DNA of 64,000 nucleotides from an uncultured Flavobacteriaceae bacterium (GCA_947502495.1 CANNAC010000001.1:124001-188000), one strand, 5' to 3'; positions 49,683 to 59,463 are shown, numbered from the stretch's first letter. The notes: generated from the sequence alone by a model not told the origin. A program made the numbers and translations.

Positions 49683-49709
49683 CAAACATATCTATAATTA
49701 TCGATATGT
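49683..49709 (-). promoter_or_regulatory. Leaderless promoter TATGTTTG with overlapping operator
   Basis: The minus-7 box (49683-49690, minus strand) ends 4 nt before the arsR-type start codon. ACATATC (49686) and GATATGT (49703) form an inverted repeat across it, spaced 10 nt; a related half-site (GTCGATATAT) lies at about 49351, after the arsR gene. Binding would block the promoter. Confidence 0.6.
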
Positions 49710-49789
49710 AAAAATGAAAATGTAATTTTATTGGAAGCACGATGTTTTTTCAGCTTGTTGGCAATTTTTAATATGAGAAATTTGTAGTA

Positions 49790-50479
49790 TTACTTATTCG
49801 TTTTATCATCCTTCAAAATCAGTTCCCCTTTTGTAATCCAAGAAATCCCAAAAGCCCAAAGTGCTATGCTTTCTAACCAAAATACAAGATTGAGATGATG
49901 TAATTCTGGAAACTTTTCTTGTAAATAGAAAAAGTATAAAGCAATGAAAACCACACAGGCAATCATGACATAACCACAAGTTTTAAAAATGACATTTCGT
50001 TTTCTTTTATGCGGTTCTAATTCCGATTTAGAACTTTTAGATTCTGTAAATAGAAATAAGGAAAAATAGATAAGTACCCCAAAAAACAATCCAGCAAAAG
50101 TAAAATGAACGGCTTTTATCCATGGTTCATACACAATACATTGTTCGGCACATTCCGAAAGGGTATCTACTCCAGTAGGAAAAAAGGCAACACCAAGCGC
50201 AAAAACACAAGCTAGGTTTCCGGCAATACTATCTCTAATATCATAGCCTTTATAGGTAAACATAAAAAAGGCAACTGCACATAAAACACCGACTAATATA
50301 TTGCGCATTTTGGTATGGTAATAATCACTTATAGAACTTTGTACAATCTCACAATTACCATAATAAAAAGCACCAACTATTAATAAAATAGGTAATATAA
50401 TTCCTAAAAGACCAATGAGTTGTCTTAATAGATTGTAGGATATTAATTGCGGATTTTCATTATTTCGTTCTGTAGCCAT
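49790..50479 (-). CDS. Six-helix membrane protein (DUF998-like)
   Basis: 229 aa with six hydrophobic segments. The early QSSISDYYHTKMRNILVGVL and the GVAFFPTG motif are typical of DUF998-like membrane proteins of unknown function. Single gene with no clear link to its neighbours. Confidence 0.75.
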   Translation of the reverse strand: MATERNNENPQLISYNLLRQLIGLLGIILPILLIVGAFYYGNCEIVQSSISDYYHTKMRNILVGVLCAVAFFMFTYKGYDIRDSIAGNLACVFALGVAFFPTGVDTLSECAEQCIVYEPWIKAVHFTFAGLFFGVLIYFSLFLFTESKSSKSELEPHKRKRNVIFKTCGYVMIACVVFIALYFFYLQEKFPELHHLNLVFWLESIALWAFGISWITKGELILKDDKTNK

Positions 50480-50690
50480 ACCTTTTTTATTTGTTGTTTA
50501 AAGTTAGACATTTTATCTAGTAAAATAATACCGACTAGTAGGTATTTCTTTTCTGTTTACATTTCAGCAATAGTATTTTACAATTCGGTAGGTTTTAATT
50601 TCTAGCGATTGCTTTCTGTTTCATATTTGTCTTATGCTTCGTAGCTATTATGAGCGAAGTAGTATATAAAACCAACAACCAATACGAATT

Positions 50691-52841
50691 ATGAAAAATG
50701 TAATCCTAGTTTTTAGCTTTTTATGCAGCCTCTCGCTTTCTGCGCAAACCATTAGCGGAATAGTTACAGATGCTAAAAATAATCCGATAGTACAAGCCAA
50801 TGTATATTTAGAAGGTACGTACGACGGCGGAACAACCAACGCGAAAGGGGCGTTTTCCTTTAAAACGGAAGAAACCGGAACGCAAAATTTACTGGTATCT
50901 TTTGTCGGTTTTGAAACCTACACGATGCTTGGTGATATTTCCTATATGAAAGATTTAAAAATCCAACTTCGGGAAGATGTGAATTCTCTAGATACTGTGA
51001 TTCTTTCTGCAGGAACGTTTTCCGCTGGAGATAACTCGAAAGTAAATGCATTAAAACCTTTAGACGTAGTAACCACTGCAAGTGCTTTGGGCGATTTTGT
51101 TGGTGCTTTACAAACCTTACCAGGAACTACAACGGTTGCCGAAGATGGAAGACTTTTTGTTCGTGGTGGTGAGGCAGAAGAAACACAGATCTTTATTGAT
51201 GGTATCAAAGTCTTTACGCCGTATAGTCCAACGACCAATAATACACCAACTCGCGGACGCTATTCCCCGTTTTTGTTTGATGGTATTACGTTTTCTACTG
51301 GAGGATATTCGGCAGAATACGGACAAGCATTATCTAGTGTTTTGCTTTTAAATACCACAGGAGAACCAGATCAAGAAAAAACAGATATAGGTATTATGAC
51401 GCTTGGAGGATCTCTTGGTAATACCCAAAAATGGAAAAACAATTCCTTAAGTGTAAATGCTTCCTATATTAATTTAGCGCCTTATAATGCTGTTTTTAAA
51501 AGTAGAAACGATTGGAAGAAACCTGCGGAATTTGCTTCTGGTGAGGCCGTTTTTCGTCAGAAAATAAATAATGGCATGTTAAAATTATACACTGCTTTTG
51601 AAGCTACTAATTTTGAATTGACGCAGGAAGATATAAATGCTTCGGAAGGTGTTCATTTTAAATTGAAAAATAACAACTTGTATTTTAATGGATCTTATAA
51701 AGGAATGTTAAGTGATTCTTGGACTTTAGAAACCGGAATGAGTTATACCCTTGCCAACGACAAAATAAACATCGATGCTGCCGATATTAAAGATACCGAA
51801 AACTCTTTTCATGGAAAAGTAAAACTGAAACATAGATTTAATAATCGCTTCAAATTAAATTTTGGTGCAGAATATTTAGCAACCAATTTTAATGAAAATT
51901 ATCAAGATACGTTTACGCCTAAAGTAGCTTACGGATTTAACAATAATATTAGTGCAGCATTTACAGAAGCAGATATTTTCTTTTCTAGAAAACTAGCCTT
52001 AAAAGCTGGATTACGAATAGAACATAGCGTATTATTTGATGAAGTAACACTTTCACCAAGAGTTTCTATGGCGTATAAAACTTCCGATAAAAGTCAGGTT
52101 TCTTTGGCTTATGGCGATTTTTATCAGAATCCAAATAGTAGCATCTTAAAGTTTGAACAAGATTTACAAGCACAGCAGACTTCACATTATATTTTAAACT
52201 ATCAGTATAATGGTAAAAAGCAATTGTTTCGCGCAGAAGCTTATTATAAAGATTATGATCAATTAGTGAAATACGATAGCGATTTTGCCAGTTTTGATAG
52301 TAATTATAACAACAAAGGCTATGGTTTTGCAAAAGGAATCGATTTGTTTTGGCGAGATAGCAATAGTATTAAAAATGTAGATTACTGGGTGAGTTATTCG
52401 TTTTTAGATAGTGAGAGAAACTATCAGAACTATTCTAAATCTGCACAACCAAATTTTGCGAATACACATAATCTTTCCGTTGTTGGTAAATATTGGATTG
52501 ACAAATGGAAAAGTCAAGTAGGAATGAGTTATTCTTTAGCTTCTGGTAGAACGTATACCAATCCGAATACAACAGGTTTTTTAGATCAGAAAACCAAAGC
52601 GTATAATAGTTTAAGTCTTAACTGGGCATATTTAATTTCACCACAAAAAATACTGTATCTATCGGTAAACAACGCACTAGGTTTTAAAAATGTAAATGGG
52701 TATCAATTTGCAAATACACCAGACATAAATGGAAACTTTGCAAGTAGAAGTTTACGTCCTGCAACCGATCAATTCTTTTTTGTTGGTTTCTTCTGGACCA
52801 TCAGTGAAAAAGGAAACGATAACCAATTAAATAATTTGTAA
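50691..52841 (+). CDS. TonB-dependent receptor with N-terminal CarboxypepD_reg-like domain
   Basis: 716 aa. Signal peptide to about 20 (LSAQ). Regulatory-like beta domain (TISGIVTDAKNNPIVQANVY, about 21-100), plug domain (VVTTASALGDFVGALQTLPG, then LFVRGGEAEETQIFIDGIKV) and a 22-strand barrel ending FFVGFFWTI. No TonB box could be placed with confidence. Substrate unknown. A tetratricopeptide protein and a LytS/LytTR system follow. Confidence 0.92.
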   Translation: MKNVILVFSFLCSLSLSAQTISGIVTDAKNNPIVQANVYLEGTYDGGTTNAKGAFSFKTEETGTQNLLVSFVGFETYTMLGDISYMKDLKIQLREDVNSLDTVILSAGTFSAGDNSKVNALKPLDVVTTASALGDFVGALQTLPGTTTVAEDGRLFVRGGEAEETQIFIDGIKVFTPYSPTTNNTPTRGRYSPFLFDGITFSTGGYSAEYGQALSSVLLLNTTGEPDQEKTDIGIMTLGGSLGNTQKWKNNSLSVNASYINLAPYNAVFKSRNDWKKPAEFASGEAVFRQKINNGMLKLYTAFEATNFELTQEDINASEGVHFKLKNNNLYFNGSYKGMLSDSWTLETGMSYTLANDKINIDAADIKDTENSFHGKVKLKHRFNNRFKLNFGAEYLATNFNENYQDTFTPKVAYGFNNNISAAFTEADIFFSRKLALKAGLRIEHSVLFDEVTLSPRVSMAYKTSDKSQVSLAYGDFYQNPNSSILKFEQDLQAQQTSHYILNYQYNGKKQLFRAEAYYKDYDQLVKYDSDFASFDSNYNNKGYGFAKGIDLFWRDSNSIKNVDYWVSYSFLDSERNYQNYSKSAQPNFANTHNLSVVGKYWIDKWKSQVGMSYSLASGRTYTNPNTTGFLDQKTKAYNSLSLNWAYLISPQKILYLSVNNALGFKNVNGYQFANTPDINGNFASRSLRPATDQFFFVGFFWTISEKGNDNQLNNL

Positions 52842-52936
52842 CAGTCTATCCTAAAATAATAACAGTTCGGTAGAACACTTTTTTAAAACAAGCAGATTCC
52901 ATAGATATTTGTATAACAATAAAAATCATAATAAAA

Positions 52937-53560
52937 ATGAAACATCTAATCCTCATCGTAACTTTATTAATCACAAGTATCGTTGCTACAGCACAAACCA
53001 AATACGAACAAGGCATGTATAAAGCATTAGACCTTTGGAAAACGAATCCTATAGAAGCTTCGCAACTTTTTGAACGCATCGCAAAAGCAGAACCTGATAA
53101 CTGGTTGCCTCCTTATTATGCAGCAGAAACTTTAATTTTAGATGGCTTTAGTAAAATGCAAGATGCAGATGCTTTAAAAGCACAACTAGATCAAGCGCAA
53201 AATTTTTTAAATGATGCCACAGCAATCTCTAAAGACAATCCGGAAATTATGGTAATGCAAGCCATATTGTACACGGTTTATGTAGCAAGTGATGGTGCAA
53301 CTTATGGTATGACACTTTCGGGTAAAGTAATGGCGCTATATGCACAAGCAGAAAAATTAGCACCAAATAACCCAAGAGTCGTTTTAAACAAAGCGGATTG
53401 GAATATTGGTGGAGCACGTTATTTTGGTACAGACATCAAACCATTTTGTAAAGAAGTAGAAAGAGCTTTAGAACTTTTTGCTACCTTTAAACCAGAAACA
53501 GAATTTCATCCAAATTGGGGAAGAGAACGTGCCCAAGAAATTATAGCAAGCTGTAAATAA
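52937..53560 (+). CDS. Exported tetratricopeptide-like protein
   Basis: 207 aa with signal peptide (to about 20, ATAQ). Helical repeats with the pattern of TPR units (LWKTNPIEASQLFERIAKAEP, AQAEKLAPNNPRVVLNKADW). The late GGARYFGTDIKPFC and PETEFHPNWGRE segments recur in a flavobacterial family next to TonB receptors. Probably a periplasmic accessory of the upstream receptor. It lies 26 bp before the kinase gene, so all four may be co-transcribed. Confidence 0.78.
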   Translation: MKHLILIVTLLITSIVATAQTKYEQGMYKALDLWKTNPIEASQLFERIAKAEPDNWLPPYYAAETLILDGFSKMQDADALKAQLDQAQNFLNDATAISKDNPEIMVMQAILYTVYVASDGATYGMTLSGKVMALYAQAEKLAPNNPRVVLNKADWNIGGARYFGTDIKPFCKEVERALELFATFKPETEFHPNWGRERAQEIIASCK

Positions 53561-53586
53561 TAGTTTAAGAATAGATACCAATCCTT

Positions 53587-54924
53587 ATGAATGCATACAT
53601 AAAAAATATACTAATCACCTTTGCTATTGGTTGCCTGGTATTTGTAATAGGAAATGCCTTTTATAACGGATTTGCCTTTAAAAATGCCAATGCATTATTA
53701 ATCAATTTTAGCTTTTATCAGCTATATGCATTTGTGTTAGGCTATTCTAATATGTATTATTTTAACTACTTAGAGAAAAAGACTTGGGAAACCAAAAATG
53801 GCGTAAGTATTAAACGCGTTATCATAGGAATTGTAGGTTCTATCATAATAACTATTATTGGTTTATTTATCCTAAGAGTACTTACTGCTGTGATGTATGA
53901 TGGGACAACTTTTGAAGCTTTTATAGCTAAAGAAAGTTGGAGGAATTACTCCTTCGGTATCTGGATTACACTGTCCATTGTTATTACCTTTCATGCCTTT
54001 TATTTTTTCAATAAACTGCAACAAAATAAAATAAAGGAACAAAAGGTTATTGCAGGAACAGCAAGCGCAAAGTTTGATGCTTTAAAAAATCAGTTAGACC
54101 CACATTTTCTATTTAATAGCTTGAATGTATTAACGAGTTTAATTGAAGAAAATCCAGATAACGCACAAAAGTTTACCACATCGCTATCTAAAGTATATCG
54201 TTATGTGTTAGAACAGAAAAATAAAGATCTAGTTACTGTTGACGAAGAATTAGCCTTCGCTAAAACCTATATGTCGCTTTTAAAAATGCGATTTGAAGAT
54301 AGCATTGTTTTTGAAATCCCAGAACAGGCTACCAATCCGGAAAGTAAAGTAGTGCCATTATCCTTGCAGCTCTTATTAGAAAACGCAGTCAAGCATAATA
54401 TAGTGACATCTAGTAAACCATTACATATAAAAATATATGAAGAAAATGGAAATCTAATCGTAGAGAATAATTTGCAAATCAAGCAAATAGTGAAAAAGAG
54501 TAGTGGTGTTGGTTTAAATAATATTACACAACGTTACCAATTATTAACTACCAAAAAAGTAAACATCAATCAAGAAGCAAACCGTTTTGCAGTTGCAATA
54601 CCAATGCTAACAAAACAAATCACAAGTATGGAACGTATAAATACAAACACTAAAGAAGACGCTTATTATAGAGCAAAAAAACGCGTAGAAGAAATCAAAG
54701 GTTTTTATGGCAACCTAACTTCTTATTGCCTGGTTATCCCATTTTTAATATTTATAAACTATTCGACTTCATGGAATTTTCAATGGTTTTGGTTTCCAAT
54801 GTTTGGTTGGGGAATGGGAGTTGTAATCCATGGGTTTACCGTATTTGGTTATGGTAAAACATGGGAAGAACGTAAAATAAATGAGATTTTAGAAAAAGAA
54901 GAACAACAAAATAAATGGCGATAA
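53587..54924 (+). CDS. LytS-like sensor kinase fused to a 2TM domain
   Basis: 445 aa. Four N-terminal helices (about 8-28, 38-60, 78-100, 122-142), then His_kinase domain with the acceptor in LDPHFLFNSLN (His173), HATPase region LLLENAVKHN and GVGLNNITQRY. The C-terminus (about 355-445) is a 2TM domain: AKKRVEEIKGFYGNLTSY, two helices, then GKTWEERKINEILEKEEQQ. The same module stands alone in the next two genes. The cognate regulator is at 55739. Confidence 0.92.
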   Translation: MNAYIKNILITFAIGCLVFVIGNAFYNGFAFKNANALLINFSFYQLYAFVLGYSNMYYFNYLEKKTWETKNGVSIKRVIIGIVGSIIITIIGLFILRVLTAVMYDGTTFEAFIAKESWRNYSFGIWITLSIVITFHAFYFFNKLQQNKIKEQKVIAGTASAKFDALKNQLDPHFLFNSLNVLTSLIEENPDNAQKFTTSLSKVYRYVLEQKNKDLVTVDEELAFAKTYMSLLKMRFEDSIVFEIPEQATNPESKVVPLSLQLLLENAVKHNIVTSSKPLHIKIYEENGNLIVENNLQIKQIVKKSSGVGLNNITQRYQLLTTKKVNINQEANRFAVAIPMLTKQITSMERINTNTKEDAYYRAKKRVEEIKGFYGNLTSYCLVIPFLIFINYSTSWNFQWFWFPMFGWGMGVVIHGFTVFGYGKTWEERKINEILEKEEQQNKWR

Positions 54925-54926
54925 TT

Positions 54927-55244
54927 ATGGATTCTAAACCTTTTAATAACGAACGTGTAGAACACGCAAGAAAGCAAGTCAAAAGAATCAAAGGCTTTTA
55001 TACACACTTACTGATTTATATTATCGTAAATCTGGTCTTTGTATTTATAAACATTGAAAATTTAGATCCTGGCGAAAGTTATTTTCAATTACGTAATTTT
55101 ATAACTCTAGGTACTTGGGGAATTGCAATAATTATTCACGCAGTTTCTGTTTTTCTACCAAACTTTGCTTTTGGAAGTGCATGGGAACAACGTAAGATTA
55201 AGGAGTATATGGAGAAGGAAGAAAAACACCAACAATGGGATTAA
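54927..55244 (+). CDS. Stand-alone 2TM-domain protein 1
   Basis: 105 aa from ATG 54927 (an ATG at 54915 would overlap the kinase stop). EHARKQVKRIKGFYTHLLIY, two helices, and a C-terminal GSAWEQRKIKEYMEKEEK. Matches the kinase C-terminus closely: the charged segments R-K.V.RIKGFY and W.(E/D)(R/K)KI.EY.EKEE are shared. Function unknown; may oligomerise with the kinase. Confidence 0.85.
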   Translation: MDSKPFNNERVEHARKQVKRIKGFYTHLLIYIIVNLVFVFINIENLDPGESYFQLRNFITLGTWGIAIIIHAVSVFLPNFAFGSAWEQRKIKEYMEKEEKHQQWD

Positions 55245-55255
55245 AAAATACAAGC

Positions 55256-55597
55256 ATGAATAATAACCACAACATAGAATCCAACACAGAAAGCGCATAT
55301 AGCAGGCAAGAAGCTTATGATAATGCCAAAAAGCGTGTTGGTCAATTAAAAGGATTTTATTGGCATTTACTTTCCTATATCGTAATTAATATGGTGATTC
55401 TAATTATGATTTCAAGAACGGTAGACAGTACCCATTTTTGGACATTTAATGTGTTTTCTACCGTATTTTATTGGGGAATTGGTATCTTTTTTCATTTTAT
55501 GGGCGTTTTTGGTAAAAATGTGTTTTTAGGAAAAAAATGGGAAGATAAAAAAGTGCAAGAATATATAGATAAAGAGGAAAAGCAAAATTGGGAATAA
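55256..55597 (+). CDS. Stand-alone 2TM-domain protein 2
   Basis: 113 aa from ATG 55256; the longer frame from 55235 overlaps the previous gene. AYDNAKKRVGQLKGFYWHLL, two helices, and WEDKKVQEYIDKEEKQNW. Third copy of the module in a row. It is followed by a gap of about 140 bp before the LytTR regulator. Confidence 0.85.
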   Translation: MNNNHNIESNTESAYSRQEAYDNAKKRVGQLKGFYWHLLSYIVINMVILIMISRTVDSTHFWTFNVFSTVFYWGIGIFFHFMGVFGKNVFLGKKWEDKKVQEYIDKEEKQNWE

Positions 55598-55738
55598 TTT
55601 TTTGGGCGTTACCCTTTTTGCTAAAAAGCTGCAAAGGGTCGCGCTTTCCACTTCAATCTTTTTCTATTGTCTTTTCTGCTTAAACAGTAAAAACAACATA
55701 AAAAGGATAACGTTTCAATCGCTAACGCAAATACAAGT

Positions 55739-56494
55739 ATGACCACAATAATTATAGAAGACGAGAAACCATCTGCAAGACGACTACAGCGTATGCTGGA
55801 TGCTTTAGGAGTACAAGCAGAAACCATGTTGCACTCTGTAGAAGAATCGATTGCTTGGTTTCAAAATAATGCGCATCCAGATCTGATTTTTTTAGATATT
55901 CAATTAAGTGACGGATTATCCTTCGAGATTTTTGAAAGTATCGATATTCAATCTGCCGTAATCTTCACTACAGCTTATGATGAATATGCTTTGCAAGCCT
56001 TCAAATTAAATAGCATCGATTATTTATTAAAACCTATTGACGATGAAGATTTAGCCAAAGCAGTTGCTAAGTACAAAACCCGAATCCCAAAACAACAAAG
56101 TGTTACTTTAGATTTTGATGATATTAAAAAACTATTAGTGAATCCTATAGAACGAGAATACAAGAAAAGGTTTTCAGTAAAAGTCGGACAACATTTAAAA
56201 CTCATTAATATTGAGGATATCGAGTGTTTCTACAGTGAAAACAAAGGCACGTATTTATATACTACAGAAGGAAGAAACTATTTGCTAGATACCACTTTGG
56301 AACAATTAGAAAACGAATTAGAACCACGGCAGTTTTTCCGAATAAACAGAAAATTCTTTGTAAACATTCATGCCATAAAAGATATGGTAAGCTATACCAA
56401 TTCACGTTTACAAATAAAATTAAATTCCTTTAACGAACAAGAAGTAATTGTTGCAAGAGAGCGTGTTAAGGATTTTAAAAACTGGTTGGAATAA
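55739..56494 (+). CDS. LytTR-family response regulator
   Basis: 251 aa. Receiver domain (1-120) with Asp53 in LIFLDIQLSDG, and KPIDDEDLAKAV. LytTR DNA-binding domain (about 145-250): VKVGQHLKLINIEDIECFYSEN, RNYLLDTTLEQLE, RINRKFFVNIHAI. Pairs with the kinase at 53587. Confidence 0.94.
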   Translation: MTTIIIEDEKPSARRLQRMLDALGVQAETMLHSVEESIAWFQNNAHPDLIFLDIQLSDGLSFEIFESIDIQSAVIFTTAYDEYALQAFKLNSIDYLLKPIDDEDLAKAVAKYKTRIPKQQSVTLDFDDIKKLLVNPIEREYKKRFSVKVGQHLKLINIEDIECFYSENKGTYLYTTEGRNYLLDTTLEQLENELEPRQFFRINRKFFVNIHAIKDMVSYTNSRLQIKLNSFNEQEVIVARERVKDFKNWLE

Positions 56495-56537
56495 TCTAAA
56501 TATCGGTAAAATACTTTTTAGTGCCCATCCGATTTTG

Positions 56538-56545
56538 TATCTTTG
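56538..56545 (+). promoter_or_regulatory. Promoter minus-7 box TATCTTTG of the fic gene
   Basis: TAnnTTTG ending 3 nt before the GTG start at 56549; near-leaderless. Confidence 0.6.
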
Positions 56546-56548
56546 TGT

Positions 56549-57502
56549 GTGGTAGAGTTTGATTTAACATATAGAGAAGAATTAAATATTACATTTTCAA
56601 GGTTGCAAGACAAGCTAAATCTTTTAAATGCAGCTAGACCTTTACCTAGTGCTTCCTTAAATAGTATTAGAGAATCTTTGCTAATAGAATGGACGTACAA
56701 TTCTAATAGTATAGAAGGAAATACTTTAAACTTACGCGAAACACAAATGGTTTTGCAAGAAGGTATTACTGTAAAAGGTAAATCTTTGCGTGAACATTTT
56801 GAAGCAAAAAATCATGAACATGCTATAACGTACTTATATGGTTTGGTGAAACCTGCTTACAAAATGACTAGTAAAGACATACTAGCTATACACGCTTTGG
56901 TATTAAGAGTAATAGAAGATGATTTTGCTGGTAGATTACGCAATGCTTCTGTTCGTATTTCTGGTGCTAATTTTATTCCGCCTAATGCGCGTAAAGTTCC
57001 AGATTTACTGGATAATCTTGTTGATTTTGTGAATAGAAATCCTTTACAGCTAAACGCTATAGAGTTAGCTACGGTTTTTCACCATCAGTTTGTACATATT
57101 CATCCTTTCTTTGATGGTAATGGTAGAACCGTTCGTCTTGCCATGAATTTACTTTTAATGAAAGTTGGTTTTCCTCCTGCTATTATTTTAACAACAGATA
57201 GAAAAAAATACTACGAAGCTTTAAACCAAGCGAATAAGGGTAAATATCATAAGCTTATGTTACTCATGTGTCAAGCTGTGGAACGTAGTTTAAATATTTA
57301 TTTAAGTGCTGTTCCTAATAATGATCAAGACTACGAAGCAATTTCAACTATTGTTAAAGAGCCAGATGTGCCTTATGGTCAAGAGTATGTTAGTTTATTA
57401 GCTAGACAAGGTAAAATTGATGCTCATAAAGAGGGAAGAGTATGGTATACAACTAAAGATGCTATTTTAAATTATATTATAAATAGAGAACGTAAACGTT
57501 AG
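56549..57502 (+). CDS. Fic-domain AMPylase-type protein
   Basis: 317 aa from GTG 56549, which lies right after the promoter box; a TTG two codons earlier is inside it. The N-terminal inhibitory helix carries SNSIEGN (S/TxxxE-G/N), the class II autoinhibition motif. The Fic core has HPFFDGNGRTVR with catalytic His. The C-terminal about 70 residues form a winged helix (LARQGKIDAHKEGRVWYTT). Fic proteins transfer AMP or other nucleotide groups to protein hydroxyls. Single gene. Confidence 0.93.
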   Translation: MVEFDLTYREELNITFSRLQDKLNLLNAARPLPSASLNSIRESLLIEWTYNSNSIEGNTLNLRETQMVLQEGITVKGKSLREHFEAKNHEHAITYLYGLVKPAYKMTSKDILAIHALVLRVIEDDFAGRLRNASVRISGANFIPPNARKVPDLLDNLVDFVNRNPLQLNAIELATVFHHQFVHIHPFFDGNGRTVRLAMNLLLMKVGFPPAIILTTDRKKYYEALNQANKGKYHKLMLLMCQAVERSLNIYLSAVPNNDQDYEAISTIVKEPDVPYGQEYVSLLARQGKIDAHKEGRVWYTTKDAILNYIINRERKR

Positions 57503-58674
57503 TCTTCTTCAATTCTATTATCATCAAAAGCACTAGGTAATAATTTAGGAATAAACTTAATTACTAAAGGCAGTAATAATGCACCACCAGGAAGTATAAA
57601 AATAGCCAAGCTAGGTATCGATTTAAATATATCTAATAACTGACTTTGTACTTTTTTTTGTTCTTCCTCGGTTAGATCTCTAACCGTAGATTGCGAGATT
57701 AGCATTACTAATTCTTTACTTTCACCCAATTCTTTATACAAGCGTTTGCTATTTCTAGAAATAAGCTTGCTTACCATTTTACTAGAATTATCGTAAAAAG
57801 TTTTTACAATATTTTTAGAACCAAGTAATACAATCTGATCTTTATAGTTATTAAAAAACAGAGAAATAGAGGTTTTAGCTTCGTTAACCGTTTTTTGTTC
57901 TAATTTTAAATCTGTTCCTAACTGATTTAAAAAGGCATGTTCTGTAGTATCAATAGAGGCATCTGTCCAAGTTGCCATGCAAGCCATATCGATAATATAT
58001 TGCGTTTCAAATTCGCTATTAATAAAAGATATTGCTTGACTATACGTTATATTATATTTCTTTTGATAGCGTAGTGATTGTTCAAATAGCTTAATTAAAC
58101 TAGTGTCATACTCACTCTTGGTTTGTTTTGCATTTAAAACACATAAAACAATAGTCTCTAATGAAGATTCTAAATTCTTAATATAATTGACAGTTATTGT
58201 TTTATTCCTTAAATAATGCTTGTAGGCAAGTACATCTATATATAGTAGCGCATTTGTAATAAAATAGTTAAAGCTTTTAGAGATGAGGTTGTCATCAATT
58301 AAAACACGCTTATGAATTATTTTTTCTAACAGTCCGGTCGACTTTTTCTCTCCTAGAAGTTCTTTAAAGTAGGAGGTTTTATATTCTTCAATCTGCGTAT
58401 AGAATTCTATAATACTATCGATGAAGTTTTCAGAGGTATCTAGCTTTTTATGTGAGAAATATAGGGCTAAGAAAAGGTTGGTTTTACAAATTTCTTCATT
58501 TGTAAAATCTTTTTTATCAAATAAATTTTCAACTATACTAACGTTATTTCCGTAGATAAACCCGCTTTCTCTTAGTGCTAAATAAAAGGCATTACTAGAT
58601 GCGTTTTCTATAGCCTTATTGACTTCTAGCGTTTTTAGAAGTTTGTTTATCCAGCCATTTGCCGATGGATTCAT
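57499..58674 (-). CDS. LETM1-like membrane protein with TerB-like middle domain
   Basis: 391 aa. The late segment LLDIFKSIPSLAIFILPGGA, then LLLPLVIKFIPKLLPSAFDD, matches the LETM1 signature around the single transmembrane helix (about 355-380). The middle part (INSEFETQYIIDMACMATWTD, then DTTEHAFLNQLG) looks like a TerB fold. Flavobacterial members have been called biofilm-associated, from memory. It overlaps the convergent fic gene by 4 bp. Confidence 0.82.
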   Translation of the reverse strand: MNPSANGWINKLLKTLEVNKAIENASSNAFYLALRESGFIYGNNVSIVENLFDKKDFTNEEICKTNLFLALYFSHKKLDTSENFIDSIIEFYTQIEEYKTSYFKELLGEKKSTGLLEKIIHKRVLIDDNLISKSFNYFITNALLYIDVLAYKHYLRNKTITVNYIKNLESSLETIVLCVLNAKQTKSEYDTSLIKLFEQSLRYQKKYNITYSQAISFINSEFETQYIIDMACMATWTDASIDTTEHAFLNQLGTDLKLEQKTVNEAKTSISLFFNNYKDQIVLLGSKNIVKTFYDNSSKMVSKLISRNSKRLYKELGESKELVMLISQSTVRDLTEEEQKKVQSQLLDIFKSIPSLAIFILPGGALLLPLVIKFIPKLLPSAFDDNRIEED

Positions 58675-58812
58675 AGTTGATTTATTAAGTTGGTGTAAAG
58701 ATAATTCTTTCTGTAAAAGAAAACTATTTAAACTTTTTTAAAACCGACTTTACTTTTTTTGCGTAGGTATGGTTGAGAGTCAAAAATTAATTAACAAAAA
58801 ACCTCATTTATT

Positions 58813-59463
58813 ATGAAAAAAACAAAAATTATTTTAGGAATTGGAGCTTTAGCAATAGCTGGTTTCTTTATGGTAGCAGCAGATCACATTGATGCTCCTG
58901 CAGTTGCAAGTGGTACAGCAGATATCACAGATTTCTACGCATTTCAAGCGCAAGACCCAGATAATGTGGTGTTTATTGCAAATGTACAAGGACTATTAAG
59001 CCCAAGTGCAACAGCTTCAGCAGCATTTGATGAAAATGTATTAATAGAATTTAACATTGACACAACAGGTGATAATGTAGAAGACTTAGTAATACAAGCA
59101 ATACCAAGAGATGGTAAAATGTATTTCTTTGGTCCAACAGCGCCAGGAAGCGTTGGGTTAAACAGTTCTGTAGAAACAATGGGGAAAAAATCATCTGTTG
59201 ATATTTCTGTTTATGGATCTCCTGCTACCATTTCATCTAATGAAAGAATGCGCTTTTTCGCTGGTCCTCGTGATGATCCTTTCTTTATGGATTTTGCACA
59301 GTATGGAGAAATCATTGCAGGAAATGCAACAAGTTTCAATATGCCAGGTTCAGATACATTTGCAGGAACGAATGTAATGTCTATAGTAGTAGAAGTGCCA
59401 AAACAATTAATTGGTGGTTCTGGAACTATCAATACTTGGGTAGAAGCAAAAACAAAACAATAA
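58813..59463 (+). CDS. DUF4331 protein, N-terminal-type half
   Basis: 216 aa with an N-terminal membrane/signal segment (about 5-22). The DUF4331 start ADHIDAPAVASGTADITDFYAF is intact (His25 and Asp residues are conserved), then LIEFNIDTTGDNVEDLVIQ and FFAGPRDDPFFMDF. The C-terminal half of a full DUF4331 protein is missing but appears in the next gene. DUF4331 function is unknown; the operon also has a TPR protein and a TonB receptor. Confidence 0.85.
   Translation: MKKTKIILGIGALAIAGFFMVAADHIDAPAVASGTADITDFYAFQAQDPDNVVFIANVQGLLSPSATASAAFDENVLIEFNIDTTGDNVEDLVIQAIPRDGKMYFFGPTAPGSVGLNSSVETMGKKSSVDISVYGSPATISSNERMRFFAGPRDDPFFMDFAQYGEIIAGNATSFNMPGSDTFAGTNVMSIVVEVPKQLIGGSGTINTWVEAKTKQ

Noticed and set aside
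56549-58674. Fic and LETM1-like genes as a defence island
   Set aside because: They are convergent single genes with no nuclease, helicase, methyltransferase or integrase nearby.
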